Of a stretch of DNA of 64,000 nucleotides, positions 42,070 through 52,441 are shown in pieces. The translations under genes and the position numbers were made by a program. Source of the DNA: Limnephilus marmoratus (Eukaryota; Arthropoda; Insecta; Trichoptera; Limnephilidae). Location of the stretch: contig OU862923.1 in the NCBI GenBank assembly GCA_917880885.1, forward strand, positions 28,225,770-28,289,769. Reading direction: 5' to 3'. Each line of letters opens with the position of its first letter. Position 1 is the stretch's first letter. The notes below the pieces were generated by a model. The model searched no databases. It was not told the DNA's origin and saw nothing but the letters and a program-made list of their open reading frames with translations.

Positions 42070-42473
42070 GGAGGCGTCTACTAATATCTACAGGAATTCC
42101 AAAAACTGAAAAAATCGAACTAATATCTATGAGAATCAAAGTGTTGACGAATATCTACAGCTCAAACTGTTGACTAATATCTATGATAACCAAAGTGTTG
42201 ACGAATATCTACAGTCCTGGCAGAGGTTGGATTTGCAATTATGTATAGCATATTGGAATAACGTAATATTGCGTACGCAGTTTAAAAACTTAATTTATAT
42301 AATTATGTATGTAAAAATCCCTGATATGGGAATATTGGACACATTTAGCTGATTAGTCCAACCTACGCTCTGTAGATATTAGTCAACACTCTGAAGTTCG
42401 TAGATATTAGTTCAACATATGACCTGTAGATATTCGTCCGACATACAGGTTGTAGATATTAGTAACTGGAGTC
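42070..42473. mobile_element. Foldback element family F, complete compact copy (F3)
   Basis: The 8-bp duplication tgtatagg is at 42062-42069 and 42474-42481. The left end 'ggaggcgtctactaatatct' and the right end 'attagtaactggagtc' correspond, inverted, to the two ends of F2. The arrays of 'ac(t/g)aatatctacag' face outward on both sides of the core with 'gtaatattgcgtacgcagtt'. At 404 bp it is the most compact copy and a useful reference for the family. Confidence 0.85.
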
Positions 42474-42735
42474 TGTATAGGTAGGTAAAAAAAAATATGG
42501 GATAAAAAAGACCAAAATAATACGCTTATCACGTACTAATAAAGCAAAATGAACTTTAATATTGGTCAATTTTTGTTATTGTACATATTGTAATCATCTT
42601 TATCACATGTGCGAAAATTCACACATTTCGATAGTTTGGGAAGGTGGAAGAAAATTGAACTGAAAGATTCCATTACAGGTACACACACAATTCATTTTTT
42701 AATATAATATTATGATTTTACGTGTATTATTATTA

Positions 42736-43393
42736 TTAAGAGCGTTTAACCAGCCAGCGGACGAAAATTCACATTTCGTCGAAAGTTGTTCTTCCGATCG
42801 TGCAGGGCGGTTACAATGAGAAAGATTAATTATTCTCCGTACCAGCTTTTTTAAATTATAACTCAATATCGAATTTATTTCAATCCAAATTAGCTTTAAT
42901 TTATACGTTCATCCAAAAATGCTGAAAGGCGTGATGATTGTATTTATCATTTTTCAATAATGAAATAAATCTGAAATATATTAGTTTGTAAGTGCGCAAA
43001 TAAATACACAAATGGACCAATTTTCGTCAAGAAACTCATGTACGTACATATTTTTTAATGATTTTATTGAAACTAAAATTAAAATTCTAATACATAACTC
43101 GGCTAGATAATGTATTGATTTATTTTACTGCATGATTACATTATTTGAAATGGGTGTGGTATAATACAAAAACTTTTTTGAAAATTTAACAAATCTGCCA
43201 ACGACCCATGGAATAACCTTATTATACTAAAAATTGAAAAAAAAATCTAAAAATTTATTACATGCGAATGCTACATAAAAGAACAATCTTTCGAAATCCA
43301 TTTATATTTTTTTGTGGAAAAGAGTCAATACGTCTAAAAACTTTTTTGAAAATGACGTATTTCCGGCTTTCTCTGGTAATAATGCCCTCTTAA
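42736..43393. mobile_element. MITE with TTAA ends, family T (T1)
   Basis: It begins 'ttaagagcgtttaaccag' and ends with the inverse of 'ttaagagggcattaccag'-type sequence ('ggtaataatgccctcttaa'). TTAA at both edges would suit a piggyBac-type target, but it may be part of the inverted repeat. It is non-coding, 658 bp. Confidence 0.7.
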
Positions 43394-43709
43394 GAATTGA
43401 CACTATGTCATGAAAACTAGAAGGAAGTAGCAACCCTGCACTTAAATATAAAATAATTGCTTTTTTAACTTGCTAAACAAAAAGGTACAACACCCCCCCC
43501 CCCCCCTGAAATCATAAGTGTGCGACCCGCGGTGATACCTCACATTATCCTATGTGGCCCTTGCAGAAAAGTGGTGTGACGACCGCTGCTCTAGGTGGTT
43601 ATTTATAATTTTGAAAGGAATTTGATGTCATTTTTGTCACAACGATAATTTAATGTTTCAAATTTGAAATGTCGTTTCTTATAATAGTCGTGTATATATG
43701 TGATGGTAG

Positions 43710-43972
43710 GAGTAAAAAAGATTAACAACTTTTTCCGAAATTCCAACATTTTTTTCCCATACAAAAAGACGTACCGACTAAAAATCCTTTGTGTGAGGTA
43801 CGATCTTACTTGCTGAGAGCCTGCCGGGCGCCCGACTCGATTGTGATTGGCTCGTATCGTAACAGCGGAAAATAATAAATCTGGCCGCACACCCCGGACT
43901 AATTTTATCTTTTTACCTCAAAACTACCCCTAAAAATTGGAATTTCGAAAAAAGTTATTAATCTTTTTTACT
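43710..43972. mobile_element. TIR MITE with ~35-bp inverted ends
   Basis: The left end 'agtaaaaaagattaacaact' is the near-perfect inverse of the right end 'agttattaatcttttttact'. The interior is GC-richer ('gagcctgccgggcgcccgac'). Only one copy is seen here and no target duplication is clear. Confidence 0.6.
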
Positions 43973-44643
43973 TGTACTATCGTGTAGAATCACCTCCCGA
44001 AGTTAATGCACTTAACCCCCAGACACCTGTATACAGATTCAAAAACTAACAACAAAAGAAGTAAAAGTGTTGCCTATTTGTTCCTAAGTAAATTTTCAAG
44101 TACGTATCCCACATTTTACAAACATAAAATACATGTGTGTAACAAACAAATGTTATTCAAAACTACCCTCACAAAACAGGGTTGCTAAAATCTGCAAGGG
44201 AGGCTACAAGGCCACAAAGCTCACAAGCCGCGGTCACAAAACTGATATGTTATAAGCTATCAGCAACACCACAAAACATACTTTCTCAACCGGATCTTCC
44301 TACGTTTGACTTCGCGATATTCTCTCTCCGGAAGTCAGCCCCGGCCGGAAGTGGGCGGAGCGGGGGAGCCTTCGATTCTTCGCGGCCTGTTATTTGCGCG
44401 GGTATTTTAAAATTGAAATTAGAACAGTGCGTTCCACCCGGAAGTGGGGAGGGGAAGGGACTCGGCTCCCGCCGAAGCGAAGGGTGGTTGGGTTTTTTTG
44501 GGGTAAATTAAATACGGGCTGCGGTCTTGAGGTGGCAGTTTGTAATTAACGATTTCTTTAAATATGCCCCGCATTCTTGGAATTGAAATTATTTCGGTAT
44601 ATTATTTCGTTAGGTTGGTATTGAAAACCACTTTGAAATGTTT
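43973..44643. other. No recognisable gene; GC-rich patch
   Basis: A GC-rich stretch at 44330-44480 ('ggaagtgggcggagcggg') looks single-copy. The plus-strand 109-codon frame at 44182-44511 has no recognisable domain. Confidence 0.4.
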
Positions 44644-44968
44644 TCTTTGTAAATAACTAGCAGACCCGGACACACGGTGTTATGGGTAACGAAACACTAC
44701 GCCATCTACTGACAACGCCATTACCCAACCTTTATAACCAACTCCGTCTGTTAATTTGCGTACATATCAAATTTACACCGCCCGCTTGCCAGCCCGCTCC
44801 CTTTATATATTATATATTTCAGCAAATTTACACAAAACCTTGCCAAATTATATACCTAAATCTTCCTCACGAATATCTATTGGTGAAACCGCATGAAAAT
44901 CCGTTGCGTAGTTTAAAAGATCTAAGCGTACAGACAGCGGGAGCGACTTTGTTTTATTCTATTTAAAG
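44644..44968 (+). repeat. Widespread insect repeat, family L (L2)
   Basis: It begins 'taactagcagacccggacac', includes 'cgccatctactgacaacgcc', and ends 'gaaaatccgttgcgtagttt' and 'gcgactttgttttattct'. It has the same architecture as 11185-11400. Such repeats are common in lepidopteran genomes, which supports the taxonomic guess. Confidence 0.6.
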
Positions 44969-45023
44969 ATTACATAAGGTGTGCCGGTTATACATACTAA
45001 GATTTATAAATTGGTTATATATA

Positions 45024-45669
45024 AGTTTTAAGATTTTCACGGCCAAAAGCATTTTCGTTATTTGTTTTTGGGGTGTTATGCCGTGTTGCGCTACCTCCTT
45101 CTTTAGCCAACGTTTCGGACATCGTTGCAGTGTCCATCATCAGGGCAGATCCGGCAGATCCGGTAGATGTGATCACACATGATGTGTGACACATCTACCG
45201 GATCTGCCGGATCTGCCCTGATGATGGACACTGCAACGATATCCGAAACGTTGTCGATTACCTCCTTGCTATAGTTTTATGTGCACTCTGAATTTGTATT
45301 ATTTCTTAATGTTAACTGCCTCCTGTTCTATATAATTTAGTTTAAATGATTCTTGTTGAATGGCACCATGATGGTTTATCATTATATATTGTCCTGTGCC
45401 AAAACAGCACTCACTATTGTTGTTAATATTGTTCTTTAGGAATTGCTATGTATATTTTTGTATATTCGTTATTTCACATTATTTAATTATTTTTTTAAGG
45501 ACTCGTAAGGAACACTGTAGGTTAATTTTTAGGCTTATTATAATTAAGCGCACTTGAAGTGAAATATCACAAAACTGCGCAATTTAAATACTATGTTATT
45601 ATTATTATTATTATTAAAGAAGGAGGTAGCGCAACACGGCATAACACCCCAAAAACAAATAACGAAAAG
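45024..45669 (-). mobile_element. Palindromic retroposon candidate, family P, split by an insertion (P4)
   Basis: On the minus strand it runs from 'cttttcgttatttgtttttg' (right) to the tail 'ttttggccgtgaaaatctta' (left). Its arms include 'gatccggcagatccggtaga' near the apex, and the apex itself is preserved. The 12-bp duplication tggttatatata is at 45012-45023 and 45670-45681. A foreign 360-bp segment (45254-45615) interrupts one arm. Confidence 0.85.
45254..45615 (+). mobile_element. LINE 3'-end insertion with (att)n tail inside P4
   Basis: It splits the P arm between 'cgaaacgttg' and 'aaagaaggagg'. It ends in (att)n, typical of some non-LTR elements. It has no coding remnant. It is younger than P4. 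Confidence 0.6.
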
Positions 45670-45692
45670 TGGTTATATATATTTATATAGTT

Positions 45693-46169
45693 AATTTGGG
45701 AGGCGGGTATAGGCACTGCCGCCCCGGGAACCTTTTATTGGATAACCAACACCTCTGCCATAGGTCACCCCAAGGGGTTCGCTACGTTTGCTGACTTAAC
45801 AGTTTCACACCGGGTTCACGGGGGTGAGATTTGTCTGGGTCTTGGCGGTGGATGCGTCTGTCCACCATTTGCATGAAAGGCCTGATCGGGAGAGAATGAT
45901 TGAGGGTGTCCCTTTGACTTCTCCAGTCATCTCGGAACATCGCCTTGCTCTTGCCTTGTGGGAGGGATGGATTCATAAGCCCGTCACTCCTGGACACACT
46001 GACCCCCGGATTCCTACCCACTCTTAATACCCCTTTCCTTCCCAGAACATCATCTCCTTCCTTTCCTAAAAGTACCCTCCACACAGCATTCTCAAAGATG
46101 ACATAGGCCCTGAGGGGAATTATTTTCCTGAGGGCCTCCTTTGTGGGACTAATGTAAAACAAAAAAAAT
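45693..46169 (+). mobile_element. SINE-like family A, long form, near complete (A6)
   Basis: From 'aatttgggaggcgggtatag' to 'ggactaatgtaaaac' and an A-rich end. It contains the extra block ('gatgcgtctgtccaccattt' ... 'cactcctggacacactg') that distinguishes the long from the short form. This is the fullest long copy in the window. Confidence 0.7.
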
Positions 46170-46439
46170 ACGATCACGAATGTACTTACAGTGATATCGT
46201 GTATAAAAATATATTTGTATGGGTACCTACATACAAAAGGTATTTGAAGAGAAAAACACTTTTTTATTTTGCAAATTTGTGGGATAACCTATTTTTTGGA
46301 CATTTAAATTATATCTATTAGGTGGTAGTAGGAGATTTTTAAACATTGTTGGGTTATTCGTAACCCGGGAATGTTTGTCTTTCTTTTTAATAAAAAAAAA
46401 TCTAAATGGTGTAATTGGTCACCAATTTCAAGAAAAGAA

Positions 46440-46790
46440 TTGCAGAACTTTTTGATTTAACTTGTTCGTGTACATTATTATAATATTAATTCCACGCAGT
46501 ATCAAACAAATTAAAACAAAAAATTAACTACATTAAATCTTTACTTGGGAACTACCGGAAAAAGAACTTACTAGTATATTAAAAATATCGTCATTCAAGT
46601 TTCTGAAAAACGTTACCCAAACCACGAAGTTGAACCGTAGAAGTCGCCGAAAAATTATCCAAAACATAGTCCCCCTCAGTACTGGATCTCCTGTACTAGG
46701 ACTATAAATAATTCTATCTATTTTATATTTCTATTTAACATGTATCTTCTGTAAATGCAACAATTAAAATAAAGTAACTCAAAAAAACAG
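46440..46790 (+). pseudogene. LINE C-terminal remnant and 3' UTR (K10b)
   Basis: A short frame 'SSFKFLKNVTQTTKLNRRSR' and then the 3' UTR 'ccccctcagtactggatctc' correspond to the inverse of the segment at 49128-49230. An 'aaaataaagtaactcaaaaa' tail follows. It is 5'-truncated. Confidence 0.5.
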
Positions 46791-46813
46791 AGTGTGCAAT
46801 TCACACGCGGTAT

Positions 46814-47077
46814 AAGTGAAACCTTCAGAAAACTAAAGTAGACAAGAGTGGGTAGGTTACGAAGCACCGCACAAAGAGGAGATCGATATGCTACGAAGAA
46901 CCGCACAAAGAGGAAACCGATTGGCTACGAAGCACCGCACTAAGAGGAGACCGATTAAACTATCTCATTGTATCGCAGGCTAAATTCTATAGATGTATGT
47001 GTTTGCCTCTTTTTAATGTCGCTTGTTTTCGTTTCATTGAGTTTCAAATCACAACGCTGCTAAAGAAGTTTTCACTT
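46814..47077. mobile_element. TIR element, family B, with internal ~33-bp triplication (B2)
   Basis: Inverted ends are 'aagtgaaaccttc' and 'gaagttttcactt'. Three consecutive units around 'gctacgaagcaccgcac' and 'agaggagaccgatt' occupy about 46856-46956; other copies (63414, and a fragment at 1921) have one unit. No coding sequence. Confidence 0.6.
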
Positions 47078-47267
47078 TGAAAAAAAAACGCCAACCGATT
47101 TTGGAACAAGATTTGCTTCTCAGTCGTATAATAACTAATGTTTCTACCGAAACCGGTTTGGAAATTGTCGTGATTTACATTTTTTGTAAAGTGTTTTACA
47201 TTTGGTTATTTAAAATTCAAACATTATTGAACCTAATAATTATTTAAAAAATAACACCACACAACTG

Positions 47268-47536
47268 AAGTAAAACTTCTGCTCCATCTATATGATAGGA
47301 AGAGAGAAAGAAAATGTGCGCGCGCACTGGTCTCTCTTGCTCCTACAGCGTGATACAGACAATAGGCCTGCACTGTGAAACGTAACTGGCTATGAAAGAA
47401 ATAAAATGTTTGCTCGCACCTCTCTCTCTTTCCCCTTCGGTAATATACGAAGCGTTCGCCTCGCTTTTCGTAACGCTCTCGTCACGCTTTCGCCAGCTTA
47501 CTCCCCAAGTCAAGCGTGCGTAAAGAAGTTTTACTT
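47268..47536. mobile_element. TIR MITE, ends AAGTAAAACTTCT (family N)
   Basis: Perfect 13-bp inverted ends at 47268-47280 and 47524-47536. The interior is GC-richer, with 'tgtgcgcgcgcactgg' and 'gctttcgccagcttactcc'. The ends resemble those of family B (aagtgaaa.cttc), which suggests a related transposase. Confidence 0.6.
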
Positions 47537-48040
47537 GAAAAAAATCATGGGTTGCGTTTTAATCTAATTTCCTTGATAAATCTACCCAATTAGAAAACCT
47601 TGTTATTAATTTTCCTCGATTTGATCCTCCTGCCACATTTTTTAATCTCGCTTTTATTAGTTTCTGGAGCCAAGTCGGCCAACATCGACACGAGTAACTT
47701 GTCCGCGGTGGAGAGAGGAAGAAAAGAGGAAAGAACGAAAGTATTAGTTTTAAAACGGAGCGGAGAATGGCGCTGGCGAAAATAAAAGTAAATTATGGAG
47801 AACAACTTTGTGGAAATAAATGGTCGTGCTTCGTTGGGAGATTCGATTTCGGGCACTTTGTTTGCAAGATGTTTGAAAGCGGAAGATGCTAATGTCTGTC
47901 GGTTGGGGGAATAAATGAAAACTGGACTGGTTTATTTTATTTTTCTCAATATCTGTGTGATTACGATTTTGTTATATATCGTGAAAAATCACGGGATAAT
48001 TTAATTTCAGGATTTGTGTAGCCCGAGTTTGTGTTGATGC
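47537..48040. other. No recognisable gene
   Basis: Two overlapping frames of 60-90 codons on opposite strands (47590-47856) lack known motifs. Nothing else identified. Confidence 0.4.
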
Positions 48041-49115
48041 GTAGTGTTGAAAATGTTACAAAATGTTAGGAATACAATATACTCTGTGCAACTATTGGCT
48101 TACGCTGATGATATCGACATAATCGCGAAAACTCCAGATGCTTTACGTAACGCCTTCATAAATCTTGAAAGTTCTGCCAAAAATTTGGATCTCGTAGTAA
48201 ACCAGCAAAAGACCAAATACATGGCCGTAGGATGCACCCAACAAATCCCAACTCTCTCATGTGGACACCAAAATTTGGAAACGGTACCAAGATTCACATA
48301 CCTAGGCTCCTTGGCTTACGCTGATGATATCGACATAATCGCGAAAACTCCAGATGCTTTACGTAACGCCTTCATAAATCTTGAAAGTTCTGTCAAAAAT
48401 ATCTTGTAGTAAACCAGCAAAAGACCAAATACATGGCCGTAGGATGCACCCAACAAATCCCAACTCTCTCATGTGGAAACCAAAATTTCGAAACGGTACC
48501 AAGATTCATATACCTAGGCTCCCTGATAACAAACGACAATAATACCACAGAGGAGATCCAGAAGCGCATAGTGAACGCAAATCGCTGTTATTTCCACCTA
48601 CAGGACCAATTAAAGTCCAGACTGCTGTCCAGAAACACGAAGATATTACTGTACAAAACACTTATCAGACCAGTACTTACGTACACCGCTGAGACTTAGG
48701 TACTAACTAAGAGGAATGAGCGAGCACTGGACGTTTTTGAAAGAAAAATTTTGAGACTCATCTTCGGTTCGGTTCTAGAAAATGGATTTTAGCGCAGACG
48801 TTATAACAATGAGCTCTATAAGGAGCTAAACGTCGCGAAATTTATAAAACTGGGAAGACTTCGGTGGCTAGGTCATGTGGAGAGAATCACCGAGCATCAA
48901 GCACCAAAGTCCCTGCTGAACTCAAGACCAATAGGGCGAAGGAGCCTGGGAAGACCAAGACTAAGATGGAGCGACAACGTCCTCAAAGACATATCTATCT
49001 TGGAGCTTCTAAACTGGAGAGACTGGCACAAAACCGAGATGAGTGGAGGAAGATTCTTGAGGAGGCCAAGACCCACCAGGGGTTGTAGAGCCAATAGTGA
49101 TGATGATGATACAAT
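48040..49115 (+). pseudogene. Endonuclease-reverse-transcriptase LINE, 5'-truncated, with internal duplication (K6)
   Basis: The RT active-site motif 'LAYADDIDIIAKTPDALRNA' is followed by 'VVNQQKTKYMAVGC', 'VPRFTYLGS', 'LYKTLIRPVLTYTAET', a stop where Trp is expected, 'ALDVFERKILRLIFGS', another stop, 'RRYNNELYKELN', 'RLRWLGHVERITEHQAPKSL' and 'RRSLGRPRLRWSDN'. This is the C-terminal half of an RTE/CR1-like ORF2. The stretch 48095-48310 is repeated at 48311-48522, with a 4-base loss in the second copy that breaks the frame. It ends near a (gat)n run. Non-functional. Confidence 0.85.
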
Positions 49116-49127
49116 ATATAAAATAGA

Positions 49128-49535
49128 AATTATATTTGTAGTCCTCCTCACTAGGAGATCCTGTGCTGAGGGGGAGTATGCTTTGGATAAGTTTTCAGCG
49201 ACTTCTTTGGTTTAACTTCATGGTTTGGTTAAGGTTTTCCAGAAACTAAGTATAAATAAGTTAATTTTCCGATAGTTCCTTCAGCCAACATTTAATGTCC
49301 TTAATGTAGCTATTTTTTTGGTTTTAATTTGTTTGATACTAAGTGAGAGTTTGTTCTATAACTTTACTGCTAAAAATTCAGAATTCTTTGTCCAAACGAA
49401 GAGTTACCCTTTGGTATATTAAGTATGTCTGTTTGCTTGGCTCTAGTTTTATGAGCATGTGAGGTGTCTGCCTCTGAATTATTTTTGTGGTGATGTACTA
49501 GAATGTTTTTGGCATAAATTTTCTGTATGTTTGGA
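49128..49535 (-). pseudogene. Minus-strand LINE 3' end (K10a)
   Basis: On the minus strand 'gctgaaaacttatccaaagc' and 'ccccctcagcacaggatctc' match the plus-strand K10b 3' UTR. The coding part upstream is too decayed to read as protein. Confidence 0.45.
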
Positions 49536-50170
49536 ACATCAAAGTATGTTTAGGAGAGATGGGAAGGCTGGTAGAGATGTTGAAAGAAGGGTAAATGCGG
49601 GTAACTCCATTAATGGAGGACTGAATGCCGTTGGCGCCAATACAAAACTGTCAAAAGAAGCGAAGCTAGCAGTCCACAATGGAGTCCTGGTACCTAGCCT
49701 GATGTATGGCAGTGAGGCATGGAACTGGCAGAGGAAGGATAAAAGGAAACTGAATGCTGTTGAAATGAGATCCCTAAGCTGGCTGTGTGGTAAAACCATG
49801 TATGATCGTGTGAGAAATGTGGATGTCCGCAAAGAATGTAAGGCTGATGTAAGCATAATGAGTAAGGTTAAGAAGGGGACCCTCAGATGGTTTGGGCATG
49901 TAGAGCGAATGAAAGAAGAAAATAGTGTGAGAAAAATATATGACACAAATGTGAATGATAAAAGAAGTCGGGGGCGCCCAAGGAAGACGTGGCACGATCT
50001 AGTGAATCAGTACTTGAGTCAAAAGTCAGAATAATAGAAAATGTGTGTATAAAACGATGTATGAATGTGAGTGAGGCAAAGAGTGTGTGCCAAGTTGTGA
50101 GTTATTTGGCGGTCCGTCCTCTCTGCCTATCAATGCGGAAACGGCATGATGGTTAGTTAGTTAGTTAGTG
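49536..50170 (+). pseudogene. LINE ORF2 C-terminal fragment with (gtta)n tail (K7)
   Basis: A frame open from before 49536 to 50034 contains 'DVERRVNAGNSINGGLNAVG', 'GVLVPSLMYGSEAWNWQ', 'LNAVEMRSLSWLCGKT', 'LRWFGHVERMKEEN' and 'KRSRGRPRKTWHDLV', the C-terminal part of an RTE-like ORF2 after the catalytic motifs. The 3' UTR 'gcggtccgtcctctctgcct' leads into 'tggttagttagttagttag', the microsatellite-type tail of such elements. About 165 codons are intact, so it is a fairly young truncated copy. Confidence 0.75.
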
Positions 50171-50249
50171 AAGCTCTAAGTATTTTGCTTTAGGATCATT
50201 GCCTTTCAAAAACTTATAATAATATAGAATTATTAATTTAATTTGATTG

Positions 50250-51060
50250 TTTCCGTGATCGAGGGGTACGGCTCTCGACTTGCAATCCGGAGGTCGCAGG
50301 TTGAAATCCGTTTAAGTGTTTATTTCACAATATATTAATTTTATTTATTTATTTATTTATTATTAGTTTCAATAGCAAGGTTTGTACATGTATGTATAAT
50401 GTATAGTATAAGTATAGATTCTTTTTTTTTCACAGACCTCCTCACTAGGATTTCCTGTTCTGAGGTGGCCTGTAGTTTTTTTAAATATTTGTATTTGGTT
50501 ATGGATTGTCTTTATATCGTCTTCATGATGTTTGTAATTTTATTATCACTTTGATCTCTCAGCCATGTTTTTACTTTTGTTTTAAATATATTCATTTCCT
50601 ATACATATTTGATTTGATCTGGTAGAGCATTGTATAATTTCATAGCATGGAATTTATTATTTCTCTGTCCAAAAAATGTGTTCAAACTGGGAGTAACCAG
50701 GATGTTATTGCTTACTGCCCTGGTTGAGTATTTATGTTGGGCAGTGGAGTATTTAGACATATATGTTTTTTTTTCAGTTTAAATAAAATATTTTTGAATA
50801 AAGTTTCTGTAAATTGAAGACTTGAAAGTTATTAAATATTTCTTCCGTCGTAGTTCTAAGCGGAACTTTCAGTATTGTCTTTAGTACTCCTTTTTGTGCT
50901 ATATTGAGTCGCTCTGTGTGAGTGCTCAAGGCAGACCCCCATCCAGTTATACCGTACTCTATTTGTGATTTGTGAAGTATATGTACTTGGTTAGTTTTTT
51001 GTAATTAATTAAAATAATGAATAGCAAATTTTCGATATCTTCCAGAGTGGAAGATTCAAA
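50250..51060 (+). mobile_element. SINE family C interrupted by a LINE (C4)
   Basis: The head lies at 50250-50336 ('gatcgaggggtacggctctc', 'cgcaggttgaaatcc'). The body resumes at about 51003-51060 ('aattaaaataatgaatagc', 'cttccagagtggaag'). The gap is filled by minus-strand LINE K4, and 'attaatt' occurs at both junctions. Confidence 0.6.
50337..50995 (-). pseudogene. 5'-truncated LINE, RT C-terminal region (K4)
   Basis: On the minus strand: 'LHKSQIEYGITGWGSALSTH', 'RLNIAQKGVLKTILKVPLRT' and 'NNFQVFNLQKLYSKIFYLN', then a stop and decayed sequence. This is the region just after the RT catalytic core in a CR1/Jockey-like ORF2, related to K3 at 55010. The tail is (taaa)n at its 3' end (plus-strand 50337-50365). 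Confidence 0.75.
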
Positions 51061-51080
51061 TATAAATTATTAATTTAATT

Positions 51081-51630
51081 ATGCCTCCGTGGTCGAGGGG
51101 AAAGGCTCTCGACTAGCAATCCGGAGGTTCATATTGAGGTAAATATTATTTGAGTTTTTTCGTTATTTGTTTTTGGAATGTTATGCCTTGTTGCGCTACC
51201 TCCTTCTTTAGCCAACGTTTCGGACAGCGTTGCAGTGTCCATCATCAGGGCAGATCCGGCAGATCCGGTAGATGTGGTAGATGTACTGCAACGCTGTCCG
51301 AAACGTTGGCTAAAGAAGGAGGTAGCGCAACACGGCATAACACCCCAAAAACAAATAACGAAAATACTTTTGGCCGTGAAAATCTTAAAATCATTATTTG
51401 AGTTGTTTATTTCACAATTTATTAATTGAAATAATACATAATATATTTCCGACATGTTCCAGAGTGGAAGATACTTTCGCCCTGGTGTAAGACCACCACT
51501 CATAAATGAAAGGTTGCTTTAAATGAGTGTTTGGTCATCAGATTTGAATAGCCAGCTCTCTCCATGTGGGATGCGATAGTCACACTGGCTCCAGGAGGTT
51601 AGGAGCCGTTTGAACTCTTATGCGGTAATC
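51081..51630 (+). mobile_element. SINE family C interrupted by element P5 (C5)
   Basis: The head 'gcctccgtggtcgagggg' is followed by P5, then body 'ttccagagtggaagata', 'ctggtgtaagaccacc', 'cacactggctccagg' and the end 'tatgcggtaa'. Removing P5 and one target copy restores a continuous SINE. Confidence 0.7.
51157..51392 (+). mobile_element. Palindromic retroposon candidate, family P (P5)
   Basis: It starts 'ttttcgttatttgtttttgg'. The arms run through 'cgctacctccttctttagcc' and return through 'ggctaaagaaggaggtagcg'. The tail is 'cttttggccgtgaaaatctt'. The 12-bp duplication attatttgagtt is at 51145-51156 and 51393-51404. It is a near-perfect hairpin inserted in SINE C5, which shows directly what an empty site looks like. 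Confidence 0.9.
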
Positions 51631-51950
51631 ACGTAGTACTTACATACAAACATAATAATAATTATTAAAAAATATTAATGTTGGTATTGGTTCCAAATCC
51701 AAATTCTAGAGATCGTTGAACCGACGCGACGGGCGTTACACACAGAGTCTCATCAGATGTTCTTTACGAAGCCCATAACTTTCAACTTCATTGAATGTTT
51801 TATTTGGATTTTTTTATTATGGTATACCTAACATGGAATTTGAAAAATGTTAGCATATAAGTACCTACAAATATTATATAGATAGATAGGTGCACGTACT
51901 CTCAGTATTGTTCGAGTGAAAACCATGTTAATTCGTATACGAAAAGTAGT

Positions 51951-52125
51951 TCGTTGCTTTAAAAGGCATTAGCTGTGTTTGGTGACCGGATTTGAATAGT
52001 AAGGTCTCTTCCCTATCTTTTTCCCTCCCTACTTCATTTAATCTAACAATGTACCTCATTTCGGGAGTCATTGTTTCACTGGAATCAGGCAATAGGGAGC
52101 AATTGGAACTCATCTGCGGTAATCA
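51951..52125 (+). mobile_element. SINE family C, 3' body fragment (C6)
   Basis: 'gttgctttaaaaggcattag', 'tttggtgaccggatttgaat' and the end 'catctgcggtaatcac' match the C body. The head is missing. Confidence 0.55.
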
Positions 52126-52141
52126 CATATTATTTAATTTT

Positions 52142-52441
52142 GCAGGCGGTAATGGGTACCGCCACCCCAGTAACCTCTGCCATAGGTCGACCCGAGTGGT
52201 TCGCTATGTTAGGTGATCTAGCTGGGGAGCCAGGGTTCAATGGGTGAGGTGTTGGCGGCGGATGACATGGATACACCGAACTCCAGATTCCCATCCACCC
52301 CTCATACCTTTTTCCTTCCCAGAACTTTCTCTCCTTCCTTTCCTTAAAAATACCCAGCAAAAGCATTCCCTCAGATGATAGGCCCTGAGGGAAATTATTT
52401 TCCTATGTGGAGCTTTATATGGAGCTAATGCAAAAAAAATT
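52142..52441 (+). mobile_element. SINE-like family A, short form (A7)
   Basis: From 'aggcggtaatgggtaccgcc' to 'gctaatgcaaaaaaaa'. It lacks the long-form block and has several small deletions. Confidence 0.6.

Larger units (their letters stand above)
41434..43588. mobile_element. 2.15-kb hAT-bounded non-autonomous composite with 8-bp target duplication
   Basis: The left end 'ccgtggtcgtcaaact' and the right end 'gtgtgacgaccgctg' form hAT-like inverted ends (CAGYGGTCGTCA type, with the first base of the left end changed). The exact 8-bp duplication ctctaggt is at 41426-41433 and 43589-43596. No transposase is present. Inside lie a ~500-bp tandem array, foldback element F3 and MITE T1, each with its own ends, plus a C run near 43491-43506. 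Confidence 0.8.
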
